This document shows, in pieces, positions 9,232-17,012 of a stretch of 53,015 bases of DNA. The stretch is from Nitrospira sp. (GTDB taxonomy: Bacteria > Nitrospirota > Thermodesulfovibrionia > UBA6902), in contig JADHUV010000003.1 in NCBI GenBank assembly GCA_016784355.1, forward strand, positions 67,935-120,949, in the 5' to 3' direction. The notes beneath the pieces were generated by a model. It saw only the letters and a list, made by a program, of their open reading frames with translations, did not search any database and had not been told where the DNA came from. Numbering within the stretch: the first letter of the stretch is position 1; every line of letters begins with the position of its first letter. The translations under genes were made by a program, and so were the position numbers.

Positions 9232-9246
9232 TGGCATTAAACTTGC
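9232..9246 (+). promoter_or_regulatory. Sigma-54 (RpoN) type promoter of the PEP-CTERM gene
   Basis: TGGCAT, five bases, then TTGC: this matches the -24/-12 consensus (TGGCAC-N5-TTGC) with exact spacing and one mismatch. Transcription would start near 9258, leaving a leader of about 80 bases before the ATG at 9340. PEP-CTERM genes in other bacteria are known to be driven by RpoN with a PrsK/PrsR-type system, which supports the reading. Confidence 0.7.
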
Positions 9247-9339
9247 ATTAAGAGTCTGTAGTGGTTCCGGATGAAACTTGCGTAAATTCCTGTCTTGTTC
9301 CTAAAACTAAAAACCTTTAATGACTTAAGAGGAATATCC

Positions 9340-10011
9340 ATGACTATTCGCAAGAAAACCACGTACTTGACGTTGCTGTTGACATTGACCGTCTTCATCA
9401 GCACTGCCTCCATCGCCAGCGCTACATTATTCAGTATCGCATCAAATGAACTCGCCGATCCCACCATATCTGCTTCTCAGACGGCTCACAGTGCAGCCTA
9501 CAGTGTCGACAAGGTGTTTGATAACAATGTCAGTGGTGCGTCCAATGGAAGTGGTAATGTCTATGCAACCGGCAGCCCCACTGCTGCAGCGGCCGATGCT
9601 TTCATCAATTTTGATTTTGGCATAGCAACGAAAATTGACGGATTTGTGTTTTACCAGAGGGGCAATAACACTGACACTGTATTTTCTTTTGATTTGATCT
9701 TCGATGATAACGCTGACTTCTCGTCGCCCTTGACCACGCTCAGGTTCGCGACTGGCGGCACGCGTGATTTCACACTTCAAGGTGACAACACAATATTCAG
9801 CAGGCCCGATCGTCAGGAGTTCGAATTCGTAAGCTCGCTCAACGCACGATATGTCAAATGGGATGTGAACTCCTCGCAAACCATATTTGATGGAGCTGCA
9901 GAAATGGAGTTCTGGGGTGCTCCTGCGCCTATTCCTGAACCTTCTACTCTCCTTCTTCTCGGAGCCGGATTGGCAGGGCTTTTTGGTTATAGGAAGAAAT
10001 TTAGAAAATAG
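9340..10011 (+). CDS. PEP-CTERM sorting domain protein with discoidin-like domain
   Basis: An exported protein with an N-terminal signal peptide (about 1-30) and a C-terminal PEP-CTERM signal: PIPEPSTLLLLGAG, a hydrophobic stretch and a basic RKKFRK end. Exosortase cuts such tails. The central part, residues about 35-195, resembles a galactose-binding/F5-8 type C-like beta sandwich (INFDFG near the start, ARYVKWDV and GAAEMEFWG near the end). The ATG at 9340 is chosen because AAGAGGAA sits 5 bases before it; an in-frame start 45 bases upstream lacks such a site and would spoil the signal peptide. The exosortase gene is not in the window. The function is probably surface or extracellular-matrix related. 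Confidence 0.9.
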   Translation: MTIRKKTTYLTLLLTLTVFISTASIASATLFSIASNELADPTISASQTAHSAAYSVDKVFDNNVSGASNGSGNVYATGSPTAAAADAFINFDFGIATKIDGFVFYQRGNNTDTVFSFDLIFDDNADFSSPLTTLRFATGGTRDFTLQGDNTIFSRPDRQEFEFVSSLNARYVKWDVNSSQTIFDGAAEMEFWGAPAPIPEPSTLLLLGAGLAGLFGYRKKFRK

Positions 10012-10158
10012 TTAGTGCCTGTTTTACTGTTAATAAATCGCTTTTTGAGACTGTTTTAAGTTCAGTGGAAAAATGTGATCTGGTAAGATTTTTTAGTACT
10101 TTTAGACATTCCCGGAATTGAGTAGTACCGACCTTAAATTCTGGGTAATTATACTACT

Positions 10159-10204
10159 AATATTTACGGTAGGCCTGCCTGCATGGCAGCCCTACCGTAA
10201 TATT
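10159..10204. repeat. 46-base imperfect palindrome (hairpin)
   Basis: TACGGTAGG pairs with CCTACCGTA, extended outward by AATATT on each side (one bulged base) and inward by CTGCC/GGCAG around a five-base loop. It is not followed by a T-run long enough to call a terminator. It could be a small mobile or REP-like repeat, or a structural end of the neighbouring gene remnant. Confidence 0.6.
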
Positions 10205-10220
10205 TGTGGAATCATCTTCC

Positions 10221-10300
10221 TTATACATTCTCGCCATGTCTTCGATCATATCCGCTGTCACGCATTCAAAGGCACTTAATTTTGATATCCACTTTCCTCA
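10221..10300 (-). repeat. Direct repeat copy A, decayed coding fragment
   Basis: About 54 of 61 core bases match copy B at 12194-12283, in the same orientation. Read on the minus strand, both encode a K-V-D-(I/T)-K stretch followed by ECVTAD-x-IEDM. Copy A carries an extra base that breaks the frame. The parent gene family was not recognised. The two copies bracket the HupE-like and His-rich genes. Confidence 0.65.
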
Positions 10301-10417
10301 GTTCCTTTGCCTCTTATCTAACGGTCTCAGGTTAGCTCCTGCATGCTTGTCAACAAGATGGAAACCATACTGGCCAATAAGTGCTTTTACGAGTAACGTG
10401 TCAATCTGTGACTTATT

Positions 10418-11527
10418 CTATGAGTCAATTTTTTTATAATTGCCTTTGGTCTTCAGTACAATATCAACAGGCTTGGAGCTATTATTTTTCCAGTACCAGC
10501 CAATGCTTCCTCTAAATGGAGCAGTTAAAGAACCGCTTGACACTTTTTCAGTTCCCTTCTTAAAGCTTTCAAAATAACCACTGGTGTCACCCGCGGGTTC
10601 ACCATGGAAATCAAAAAACAGTTCTTCACTGTCTGATTTCCACGAATATTCAATCATTGCCCCTTTGTCAAATAGAAGCTTATATTCTTTGCTGCCTCTC
10701 GCTGGAATTGTTATGGTAATAGAATCCTTTCTCTGAGATGTCTGCGTTTTCTTAGAATTTATAGTATCAGCGACAGCCTCAGTTGCCAGGATTCCCGGAG
10801 CCCCTGTTGTAGAGGCTATTAATTTCTCAGGCTCACTGCTTTGAGTGAAATCGTGAAGCTGCATCAGGCAGAGCATTAGGCCGGCTGCAATTAACATGAA
10901 ATTGGCAATCCTGCTATGAGTTGCGAATGATTGCGACTTTTTCCAGAAAGCAACAAGAACAAGCATGCCTGCAAGAGCAGTAATCTGACCTAATTCAATG
11001 CCGGCATTAAATGAGATAATATTTAATAGAAGACTGTCCTCACTCAGAGGCAGTGCCTGTAAACGAGTGGATAATCCAAAACCATGAATCAAACCAAGGC
11101 CAATGATCATCAGCATCATGTTCGGGGGCTTAACAGATAAGTATTTGCGGAAGCCGTCAAGATTTGCAAAGGCTATATAGCACACACTTAAGGCTATAAC
11201 CGCATCAATCAGAAAATAGTTTAACTGAATGCCATTATAGGTGGCAAAAATAAGAGTTATGCTGTGCCCAAGCGTAAAAGCAGTGACATACTTCACAATG
11301 TCGCGGAAGCTTGTAAGAAAAAAGATTATGCCAAAAACAAACATCAAGTGGTCATAGCCGCCCAGCATGTGAGTCGCTCCGATCCAGAGATAGATTAAAT
11401 TCCCCCCCTCAATAATAGCCTGTTTTTCTGCTTCTGACATGCCATGCCCAAAAGCAAATTGCTGCAGTAGTGTAAGTACAAATAATCCCGCCATCAGGGG
11501 AATAAAACTTAATTTCAATAACGTCAT
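10418..11527 (-). CDS. HupE/UreJ-type membrane protein with extra C-terminal domain
   Basis: The N-terminal part (to about residue 240) is a HupE/UreJ_2-like multi-pass membrane protein with a signal-like start and the family His motifs: GATHMLGGYDHLMFV, FTLGHSITL and GLIHGFGL. HupE/UreJ proteins are associated with nickel or cobalt uptake. After a polar linker, residues about 265-369 form a separate beta-rich domain (TITIPARGSKEYKLLF, then DFHGEP, then GWYWKN and VDIVLKTKG) that resembles stand-alone 'transmembrane anchor' proteins found in metal operons. The start at 11527 follows AGGAGA by 7 bases; an upstream TTG is less likely. It lies downstream of the His-rich secreted protein. Confidence 0.85.
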   Translation of the reverse strand: MTLLKLSFIPLMAGLFVLTLLQQFAFGHGMSEAEKQAIIEGGNLIYLWIGATHMLGGYDHLMFVFGIIFFLTSFRDIVKYVTAFTLGHSITLIFATYNGIQLNYFLIDAVIALSVCYIAFANLDGFRKYLSVKPPNMMLMIIGLGLIHGFGLSTRLQALPLSEDSLLLNIISFNAGIELGQITALAGMLVLVAFWKKSQSFATHSRIANFMLIAAGLMLCLMQLHDFTQSSEPEKLIASTTGAPGILATEAVADTINSKKTQTSQRKDSITITIPARGSKEYKLLFDKGAMIEYSWKSDSEELFFDFHGEPAGDTSGYFESFKKGTEKVSSGSLTAPFRGSIGWYWKNNSSKPVDIVLKTKGNYKKIDS

Positions 11528-11669
11528 ATCAGTGTCTCCTATATTCAATTACTTGCCGGGCTAACAGGCCCGATGAATTTATAAACTTCTATTGGCACGT
11601 TCCACTGCCGGGCAATGCTCCCTGAATCAGAGCATACGGTCACCATGCAGAGACGGTTTATGCTATTTT

Positions 11670-12113
11670 TTAAACTGAATAACGAGGAGGAGAAAGTCCT
11701 GAAGAGGTTTTTGCAGAATGGTTACTGTAATATATTGGCCTATAGTCATAGGACCAAATTTGATTGACGGGAGTATTCGCACCGCGACTATTAATAGCCA
11801 CAAGCGATTGAAAAGATGCGGCCTTAGATTTGCTCTCATATATCCGTATGTTTCTGTAGGTGTGATTATCAATATGTAAATGATAATGGGTTTGATGCGG
11901 TTTATCCCTCAGCACTTCCTGAAGAAATGTTGTCATTCGGGAGTGTACTGAATAATCGCCGGGATGATGATGTTCAACAGCATCAGAATGCTTAATTGGT
12001 GCGGGATGGTAGTCATCAACATGCTGATGATATACAGGAGCATGAAGAGAAATAACAGTAGCTACAACTAAGATATGAAATAGTATTTTTTTGAAGCTAT
12101 GTAATTTACTCAT
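11670..12113 (-). CDS. Histidine-rich secreted protein
   Basis: The family is not recognised. At 147 residues it has a signal peptide (about 1-25) and 17 histidines in all, clustered in YHQH, EHHHP and HQTHYHLH, typical of periplasmic metal-binding or metal-buffering proteins. No cysteines are seen. It is upstream of and co-directional with the HupE-like gene, with 142 bases between them, suggesting that the two act together in uptake or handling of a transition metal such as nickel, cobalt, copper or zinc. The metal cannot be told from sequence. Confidence 0.7.
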   Translation of the reverse strand: MSKLHSFKKILFHILVVATVISLHAPVYHQHVDDYHPAPIKHSDAVEHHHPGDYSVHSRMTTFLQEVLRDKPHQTHYHLHIDNHTYRNIRIYESKSKAASFQSLVAINSRGANTPVNQIWSYDYRPIYYSNHSAKTSSGLSPPRYSV

Positions 12114-12193
12114 ATATTTAAGATATTAATGAAATTTGACGGAATAAAGCAATCTATTCATATTTAATAAATCCGAACTTAACCTTTCCTTTG

Positions 12194-12283
12194 CTTTATA
12201 CAGTCTCCATGTCTTCGATGGTATCCGCTGTCACGCATTCCAATGCATTATTTTTGGTATCCACTTTTTCCAGCTTACCTCAG
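12194..12283 (-). repeat. Direct repeat copy B, coding fragment
   Basis: Partner of copy A (10221-10300), in the same orientation. On the minus strand it reads without break through EKVDTKNNALECVTADTIED to METV and a stop. It lies between the stop of the DUF898 gene and the start of the His-rich gene. Confidence 0.65.
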
Positions 12284-12294
12284 ATCTCTCACTT

Positions 12295-13497
12295 TTATGA
12301 GCCTAGATCGAAATTGAACATGTCAGCAGCTACATCTCCCAATGCGCTGAGATCCGATTCACGTGATGCATGGATATCCGATAAATCGCTTTCAGTAAGC
12401 ACTGAAAGGTTTTCAAGTATATATCGAAATTGTCTTACCTTGGCCCATGGAATGAGAAGTCCAGCCGATAGAAAAATAGCAGCAATGTTAGTGGCTCTGA
12501 TAAAAATCAGTGAGCGGGTCTGTATGGTACTTTGAAATCTCACATTGCCCAGATATGAATGTCCCCAGCAGTAATTGGTTTGCCATGTGAAAATGCGTTG
12601 TTGGAAATAAATCATGCAGATTATCAGTATTGCATAACTGGCTAGGATGTTTTTTGTGAGGTATGCAGTGTCAAAAGTCACAGGGTTGGTTATTAGACCT
12701 TCATTTATAGCAGGGAGTAATAACAGTAAATTTACTGCGAATATAGAAATGACAGTTGTAAAAAAAGCTGATGCGTATATTTTATAAAATGGTGCAGGTC
12801 GGCCCTCAAAGGAATTGATATTCGTACCAAAAGCGAAATTGGTGAAGAAATATTTCTTTTGTCGAAATGCTAGGTAGGGAATAATAAGGCCTAAAGTAAA
12901 TGGGATTAAAATAGGTAAGAATAAGTATGTCTTATAACTTTCGGTCAGAGTCCCATGGAAGCGGAATCTGATATTGCGATATGTCGAATTATATGCATAA
13001 AATCTTAAAGATTTATATATGAAAAAAGGAATGGTGATATAAAAAAGGCCGATTATTGCAGGGCTGTATATTGGTCTGTAGAAATCTGTAAGAAAATAAA
13101 TTGAAAGAAAAAAGGCCATAACTATATAGCCTTTTAATATTACGACTGGATTCGCTGTATATTCAAAGGGATGATTATCGATTATAGTGTTTCGGTAAAG
13201 ATACTGGCGGTTTCTTACTTTTGCCCAGGCTGCATAAACACCGAGTGTAATGATTGTGAAGAAGCTATTAACTATCCAGATCCTGAAATATTCTCCAGCA
13301 GTTCCGGTGAATTCAGGATCTATATGGCGTGTATCTTCAGGTGGTTTTTGTAATGTGGTAGTAGCGACTAACTCACTTATATTGTAAGGTGCTTCCATGT
13401 TTAAAGAGTTGGCACAGCCTGGACATGATAGAGACAAGCCTCTTAGATCAGGTTCGGTGGCTGAAAAACCGCAGTTCATGCATATAAATCTATCCAT
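12295..13497 (-). CDS. DUF898 (YjgN-like) membrane protein with zinc ribbon
   Basis: The N-terminus has two CxxC pairs (CMNC and CPGC, residues about 6-30), a zinc-ribbon-like module. The rest is a DUF898/YjgN membrane domain with about 8 hydrophobic segments and two internal repeats, each with a YRN or WAKVR signature (LGVYAAWAKVRNRQYLYRNT; LIPWAKVRQFRYI). It is a close paralogue of the protein at 34805-36013, with the same ends and near-identical FRIWIVN and TIITLG blocks. It has no M48 protease beside it. It follows yjdM by 18 bases on the same strand. The molecular function of DUF898 is unknown. Confidence 0.88.
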   Translation of the reverse strand: MDRFICMNCGFSATEPDLRGLSLSCPGCANSLNMEAPYNISELVATTTLQKPPEDTRHIDPEFTGTAGEYFRIWIVNSFFTIITLGVYAAWAKVRNRQYLYRNTIIDNHPFEYTANPVVILKGYIVMAFFLSIYFLTDFYRPIYSPAIIGLFYITIPFFIYKSLRFYAYNSTYRNIRFRFHGTLTESYKTYLFLPILIPFTLGLIIPYLAFRQKKYFFTNFAFGTNINSFEGRPAPFYKIYASAFFTTVISIFAVNLLLLLPAINEGLITNPVTFDTAYLTKNILASYAILIICMIYFQQRIFTWQTNYCWGHSYLGNVRFQSTIQTRSLIFIRATNIAAIFLSAGLLIPWAKVRQFRYILENLSVLTESDLSDIHASRESDLSALGDVAADMFNFDLGS

Positions 13498-13515
13498 TTA
13501 TGTTGCCCCAGGTAA

Positions 13516-13857
13516 TTATACTTTTTTAACAAATCCTGATTTAAGTTTCATCGCGCCGATTCCGTCAATCTTACAATCGATATCATGATCGCCATCGACA
13601 AGGCGAATATTTCTTACTTTGGTGCCGACCTTGACCACCAGTGATGTGCCTTTGACCTTGAGGTCTTTGATCACGGTGATAGTGTCCCCGTCCTGAAGCG
13701 GGTTTCCATTGGCGTCTTTGATCACTTTCTCGCTTTCTGAGTCGTCAGTAGCCGCATCCTTTGACCATTCATGGGCACATTCCGGGCAGACATATAAACT
13801 GCCATCTTCGTAGGTGTACTCTGAGGCGCATTTTGGGCACTTGGGTAAATCACTCAT
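13516..13857 (-). CDS. yjdM: YjdM/PhnA-family zinc-ribbon protein
   Basis: At 113 residues it starts with a CPKC-x17-CPEC zinc ribbon (residues about 7-30) and continues with the conserved [20 protein letters not shown] and LKVKG blocks ending in [12 protein letters not shown]. This is the YjdM (formerly PhnA) family. The name comes from a phosphonate-utilisation locus, but the protein is not a phosphonoacetate hydrolase and its role is not settled. It is 18 bases upstream of the DUF898 gene, a probable two-gene operon. Confidence 0.92.
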   Translation of the reverse strand: MSDLPKCPKCASEYTYEDGSLYVCPECAHEWSKDAATDDSESEKVIKDANGNPLQDGDTITVIKDLKVKGTSLVVKVGTKVRNIRLVDGDHDIDCKIDGIGAMKLKSGFVKKV

Positions 13858-13962
13858 GCTTTCTCCTGTCTTGTACTAGTTAACGCAAATTTTATAGATC
13901 CTTACCCTGGAACGCATGAACTGATTTGTACATCTTCATAGGTATCAGTTTAATGGTAAAGC

Positions 13963-14415
13963 TTACTTATTGATCATTAAATATATTGCCGGGAATGTGA
14001 CGACGGCTGTAATAATTCTCATGATTATCCATTTAAGGGATAACTTGTAATATTGATCCGGCACAGGTTCGTTGCTTGTAATATGTTTAATTGTTTTAGA
14101 CTGCTTTAATTGTATAGGGATAAGAACCATAAGCCAGATAAGTGCAGAACAACCGAGAAGTATATAACTTGTAAGTATCCACGGATTAGATAAGACCCCA
14201 CCATAATTTTCTGAGATAATCTGTCCGCTTATGGCAATCAATACAGTCCCCGTACCGGTAAATAGCAGGTCGGTTAAATTTATGAGTTTAGTTGCATATT
14301 GAATGACAACGATATCTTTTGTCCGGTCCGCCATAATCTTCCAGAAGGCGCTGATAATGCTATTGCCTATGAAAAGGCAGACGCTGAAAATATGAAGTGT
14401 TATGTAAATTAACAT
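13963..14415 (-). CDS. DUF2269-family integral membrane protein
   Basis: At 150 residues it has four hydrophobic helices (about 1-20, 45-65, 80-105, 125-147) and the layout of the DUF2269 family (HIFSVCLFIGN near the start; SNPWILTSY in the middle). Inner-membrane location is expected; no catalytic motif is seen and the function is unknown. It stands alone between yjdM and the radical SAM gene with about 95-105 bases on each side. Confidence 0.7.
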   Translation of the reverse strand: MLIYITLHIFSVCLFIGNSIISAFWKIMADRTKDIVVIQYATKLINLTDLLFTGTGTVLIAISGQIISENYGGVLSNPWILTSYILLGCSALIWLMVLIPIQLKQSKTIKHITSNEPVPDQYYKLSLKWIIMRIITAVVTFPAIYLMINK

Positions 14416-14509
14416 CCGGATTCCCGTTGTAATGTTCTAACTGCTGAGTCTTTATTTATCATTACTATAATCTTTAGCACGTATTCTTGCGCTTGCATTT
14501 GTTTTTTCC

Positions 14510-15586
14510 CTATAACGCTATCAGTTCCTTCAGAAGCCTTGGATACATTGCAGGGCTGAATAGTATATTAGTCATCATATAGCATTCATGGGTACAAAAA
14601 CATTTCCTGGCAGTGATATCAGCGATGACTTTACGGGCCGTTTCTGTCTTCATGGCTTGTGAAATATTGCAGTCATGGTCTCTTATATTACAGATGTTTT
14701 TGGAAAAATCTTCGCAGGGGTAGAGGTCTCCATTCTCAGTGATTACGAGATTCAGTTTTCCGGCATGACATGGAATAAGCTGCCTGTTTTGCAGGCGGGT
14801 CTGGTAAATGAGGTCTCGCTGGATGATGTCCTGGGCGGCCTTTAGTTTGCCTCCGCGAAAGTGGTAGGTCTGGGATGTCTCAGTCCTAAGATTCTGAGCA
14901 AGTTTTTTTATGGTATCATTATATTGGCTGATGCTTACTTCTTTAAGAGTCTCGTCAGGGACATCGCCGCGTATGAGGGAGACGGTGTGGGTATTGATTC
15001 CTTCCATTTTCTTAACAGACTCTATGAGTTCATCCATGACATCCTGATTGGCCGCGCTGAATACGGTATTGATCCCGAGGTCGAAATTCTCGTATTGTCT
15101 GTTCATATCTTTCAGCGCCCTGTAGGTCTCCATGGTTTTAGCAAAACTGCCTTTGCCGCGTATGCGGTCATGAGTCTCTTTTGGTCCCTCGATCGAGAGC
15201 TTTACTACCACTGAACTTTTGCTGCATATGTTCAGGATCTCTTCCATGCGGTCGTGGATTATATCGGGCAGCAGGCCGTTTGTGGGAAATAGCATGATTG
15301 AGGGGGTATTGTTTCGGTAAAAGGTCTCAGAAATTTCCACTATGTCCTTTCTGAGAAATATCTCTCCGCCGGAAAATGCGAGCCATAGCAGACTGCCCAT
15401 TGATGCGGATATCTTTTGGATCTCTTCAAGGGAAAGTTCCTCCAGTACAGCATTACGTTTCTCTTCGGACAGGTAAAAACAGAATGGACAGGAGGCATTG
15501 CACCGGGCTGTTAAAAATAGAGTTAACTGAAGAGGATCTTTTTTGTAAAAGATAGATTTGGCATGGGAGATCGGGGAATAGTTCAT
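14510..15586 (-). CDS. Radical SAM protein with SPASM-like C-terminus
   Basis: The cluster-binding motif C29-x3-C33-x2-C36 (RCNASCPFC) loads a 4Fe-4S cluster for S-adenosylmethionine cleavage; FSGGEIFLRKD is the usual GGE motif. The C-terminal part has further cysteines (CHAG, GDLYPCEDFSKNIC, CFCTHEC), as in SPASM or twitch domains holding auxiliary clusters. It starts 4 bases after the stop of the family-2 glycosyltransferase, so the two are one operon. Likely role: modification of a peptide or a sugar/lipid substrate linked to the glycosyltransferase; the exact reaction is unknown. Confidence 0.88.
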   Translation of the reverse strand: MNYSPISHAKSIFYKKDPLQLTLFLTARCNASCPFCFYLSEEKRNAVLEELSLEEIQKISASMGSLLWLAFSGGEIFLRKDIVEISETFYRNNTPSIMLFPTNGLLPDIIHDRMEEILNICSKSSVVVKLSIEGPKETHDRIRGKGSFAKTMETYRALKDMNRQYENFDLGINTVFSAANQDVMDELIESVKKMEGINTHTVSLIRGDVPDETLKEVSISQYNDTIKKLAQNLRTETSQTYHFRGGKLKAAQDIIQRDLIYQTRLQNRQLIPCHAGKLNLVITENGDLYPCEDFSKNICNIRDHDCNISQAMKTETARKVIADITARKCFCTHECYMMTNILFSPAMYPRLLKELIAL

Positions 15587-15590
15587 TTGA

Positions 15591-16577
15591 TTATGCCCTG
15601 CCGGTCAGGTGCCTGAATAGGGCTGATGCGGTTCCCATTCCGATAGGTAGAGGATAGCATAACAGATAGTAAATAAATGCTTTTAGCGCAAATACGGTTC
15701 CGCGCTGCCTTTTAAAGTATATCCCGAGGCGCGCATTGTAAAGAATGTTCAGCGTAAAGATGAACAGGGCAGTTATGGCAGCGAAAGGTTTCATCAGGAC
15801 GGCTGCAATGACTATAAGTAAGGCGCATATGAAAAATGATGCCACATTCAGCTTTAACTCTACGGATGCGGTTCCTGAGTCTGAGAGCACATCCCTGTTT
15901 TTAAGGGAATAGAGCATCCAGTACATGGATTTACGGTAGGCATTTTTTAATGATCTGGCAAGAGAGAAATTAAATATGTGCCTAACCTGTATGCGTGACT
16001 CCATAATAAGGCGGCATCCTTCTCTTTTGAGTCGGTGACTGTACTCTACGTCCTCAATGATAGGCATGAAGTCTTCGGGAAACCCGCTGCCGCGTCTGAA
16101 TGTCGAGGTAGTTATTGCCATTGCGTGAGAAGCGATATAGTCGGGATTATCCGGGTGTTTTGTCTCGGAATAATGGATCCATACGGATTGAAAGGAACTG
16201 AAAAAGTCATTATCAAAGGGGATGCTCGTGTAGGTACCGCCTATTATAGTCTCGGATCCCGCTGCCTGCATTGCCCGGTTCACTTCAAAGAGGGTGTCTT
16301 TTTGAAGGAGACAGTCCGCATCAGTGAAAAACAGGAGGTCTCCTTTGCTGACCCTTGCTCCGGCATTTCTGGCTACAGAGGCCCCGGACTTTTTATCCAG
16401 ACATATTAATTTGCAGGGGTATTTCTCTATTATATTTATGGAGTTATCGGTAGATCTGTCATCAACGACTATCACCTCATATCTGCTGTACTCTGAGGCA
16501 AAGGCGGCCTCAAGGCATAGTGCAAGAGTGTCTCCTTTGTTGTGGTTTGGTATTATTATAGAAATAAATCTGTCCAT
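15591..16577 (-). CDS. Family 2 glycosyltransferase, membrane-associated
   Basis: A GT-A fold with SIIIPNHNKGDTLALCLEAA at the N-terminus, VVDDRSTDNS, and the metal-binding FTDADC (DxD) near residue 100. The C-terminal third contains two or three hydrophobic segments (about 235-285 and 300-320), suggesting association with the inner membrane and a lipid-linked acceptor. It is the first gene of a pair with the radical SAM protein, spaced by 4 bases. The donor and acceptor cannot be read from sequence. It could serve polysaccharide, glycolipid or protein glycosylation. Confidence 0.9.
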   Translation of the reverse strand: MDRFISIIIPNHNKGDTLALCLEAAFASEYSRYEVIVVDDRSTDNSINIIEKYPCKLICLDKKSGASVARNAGARVSKGDLLFFTDADCLLQKDTLFEVNRAMQAAGSETIIGGTYTSIPFDNDFFSSFQSVWIHYSETKHPDNPDYIASHAMAITTSTFRRGSGFPEDFMPIIEDVEYSHRLKREGCRLIMESRIQVRHIFNFSLARSLKNAYRKSMYWMLYSLKNRDVLSDSGTASVELKLNVASFFICALLIVIAAVLMKPFAAITALFIFTLNILYNARLGIYFKRQRGTVFALKAFIYYLLCYPLPIGMGTASALFRHLTGRA

Positions 16578-16666
16578 TTATATATAATGTATAGGCCTGC
16601 GGTAATGTTGAGACAGGCAATCAGGATACTTGATCATTATACTAAAATCAGCTGTAAAATCCGGCA

Positions 16667-16936
16667 ATGGCAAAAAAAATCGCGATAATAGTTAGAGACA
16701 GAAAGCAGGAGGCGCTTAGGATGGGCGTTGGCGCTACGTTATCCAATGACAAGGTTGGAGTGTTTGTAATGAGTGGTAAACTTGAGAGTGATGAAGAAAT
16801 TGAAGTTAATTTACAGATGCTTTCAGACTTAAATGTAGAGATTTTCACTGACTGTGCGGACAACCCGTTTATACAGAAATCCACAGAAGAAATAGCTGTA
16901 ATGCTCAAGGAATATGACCTGGTAATCCCTTACTGA
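16667..16936 (+). CDS. DsrE-like small protein
   Basis: At 89 residues it starts MAKKIAIIVRDRKQEALRMGVGATL, a beta-loop-alpha pattern of the DsrE/DsrF/YchN fold, and ends with VIPY. The predicted fold is alpha/beta with a single Cys (in DCADNPF). DsrE-like proteins take part in sulfur relay or bind small molecules; only the fold is suggested here. It stands just before the tig promoter and diverges from the glycosyltransferase gene. There is no clear ribosome site. Confidence 0.65.
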   Translation: MAKKIAIIVRDRKQEALRMGVGATLSNDKVGVFVMSGKLESDEEIEVNLQMLSDLNVEIFTDCADNPFIQKSTEEIAVMLKEYDLVIPY

Positions 16937-16951
16937 GACCCCGCTCGTTGA

Positions 16952-16980
16952 TTGACAAATAAAGTGTATCATTCTATTAT
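16952..16980 (+). promoter_or_regulatory. Sigma-70 promoter of tig-clpP-clpX
   Basis: TTGACA, 17 bases, TATTAT: a full consensus -35 and a five-of-six -10 with ideal spacing. The predicted start is near 16987, about 26 bases before the tig ATG, with the AGAGG ribosome site at 17003-17007. Confidence 0.8.
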
Positions 16981-17012
16981 TAGTGCAAATAAATTTATAG
17001 ATAGAGGTTGCT

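Larger units (their letters stand above)
8865..9339. other. 475-base intergenic regulatory region
   Basis: No gene is seen here. It separates the diguanylate cyclase (reading left) from the PEP-CTERM gene (reading right). It holds a sigma-54 type promoter at 9232-9246, an inverted repeat GTGAT-N6-ATCAC at 9047-9062, a TTACATGTAA palindrome near 9130, and a good ribosome site at 9327-9334. The rest is A+T-rich. Confidence 0.6.
10012..10417. other. Intergenic region with palindrome and gene remnant
   Basis: No intact gene is seen between the PEP-CTERM gene and the HupE-like gene. It contains an imperfect palindrome at 10159-10204 and repeat copy A at 10221-10300. On the minus strand a broken reading frame (ECVTADMIEDMARMY and onward, ending at a stop by the palindrome) suggests a decayed gene. 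Confidence 0.5.

Noticed and set aside
11590..11610. TGGCACG near 11594, similar to a sigma-54 -24 box.
   Set aside because: The -12 part is ACTGC rather than TTGC at the right spacing, and it points away from the nearby minus-strand genes.
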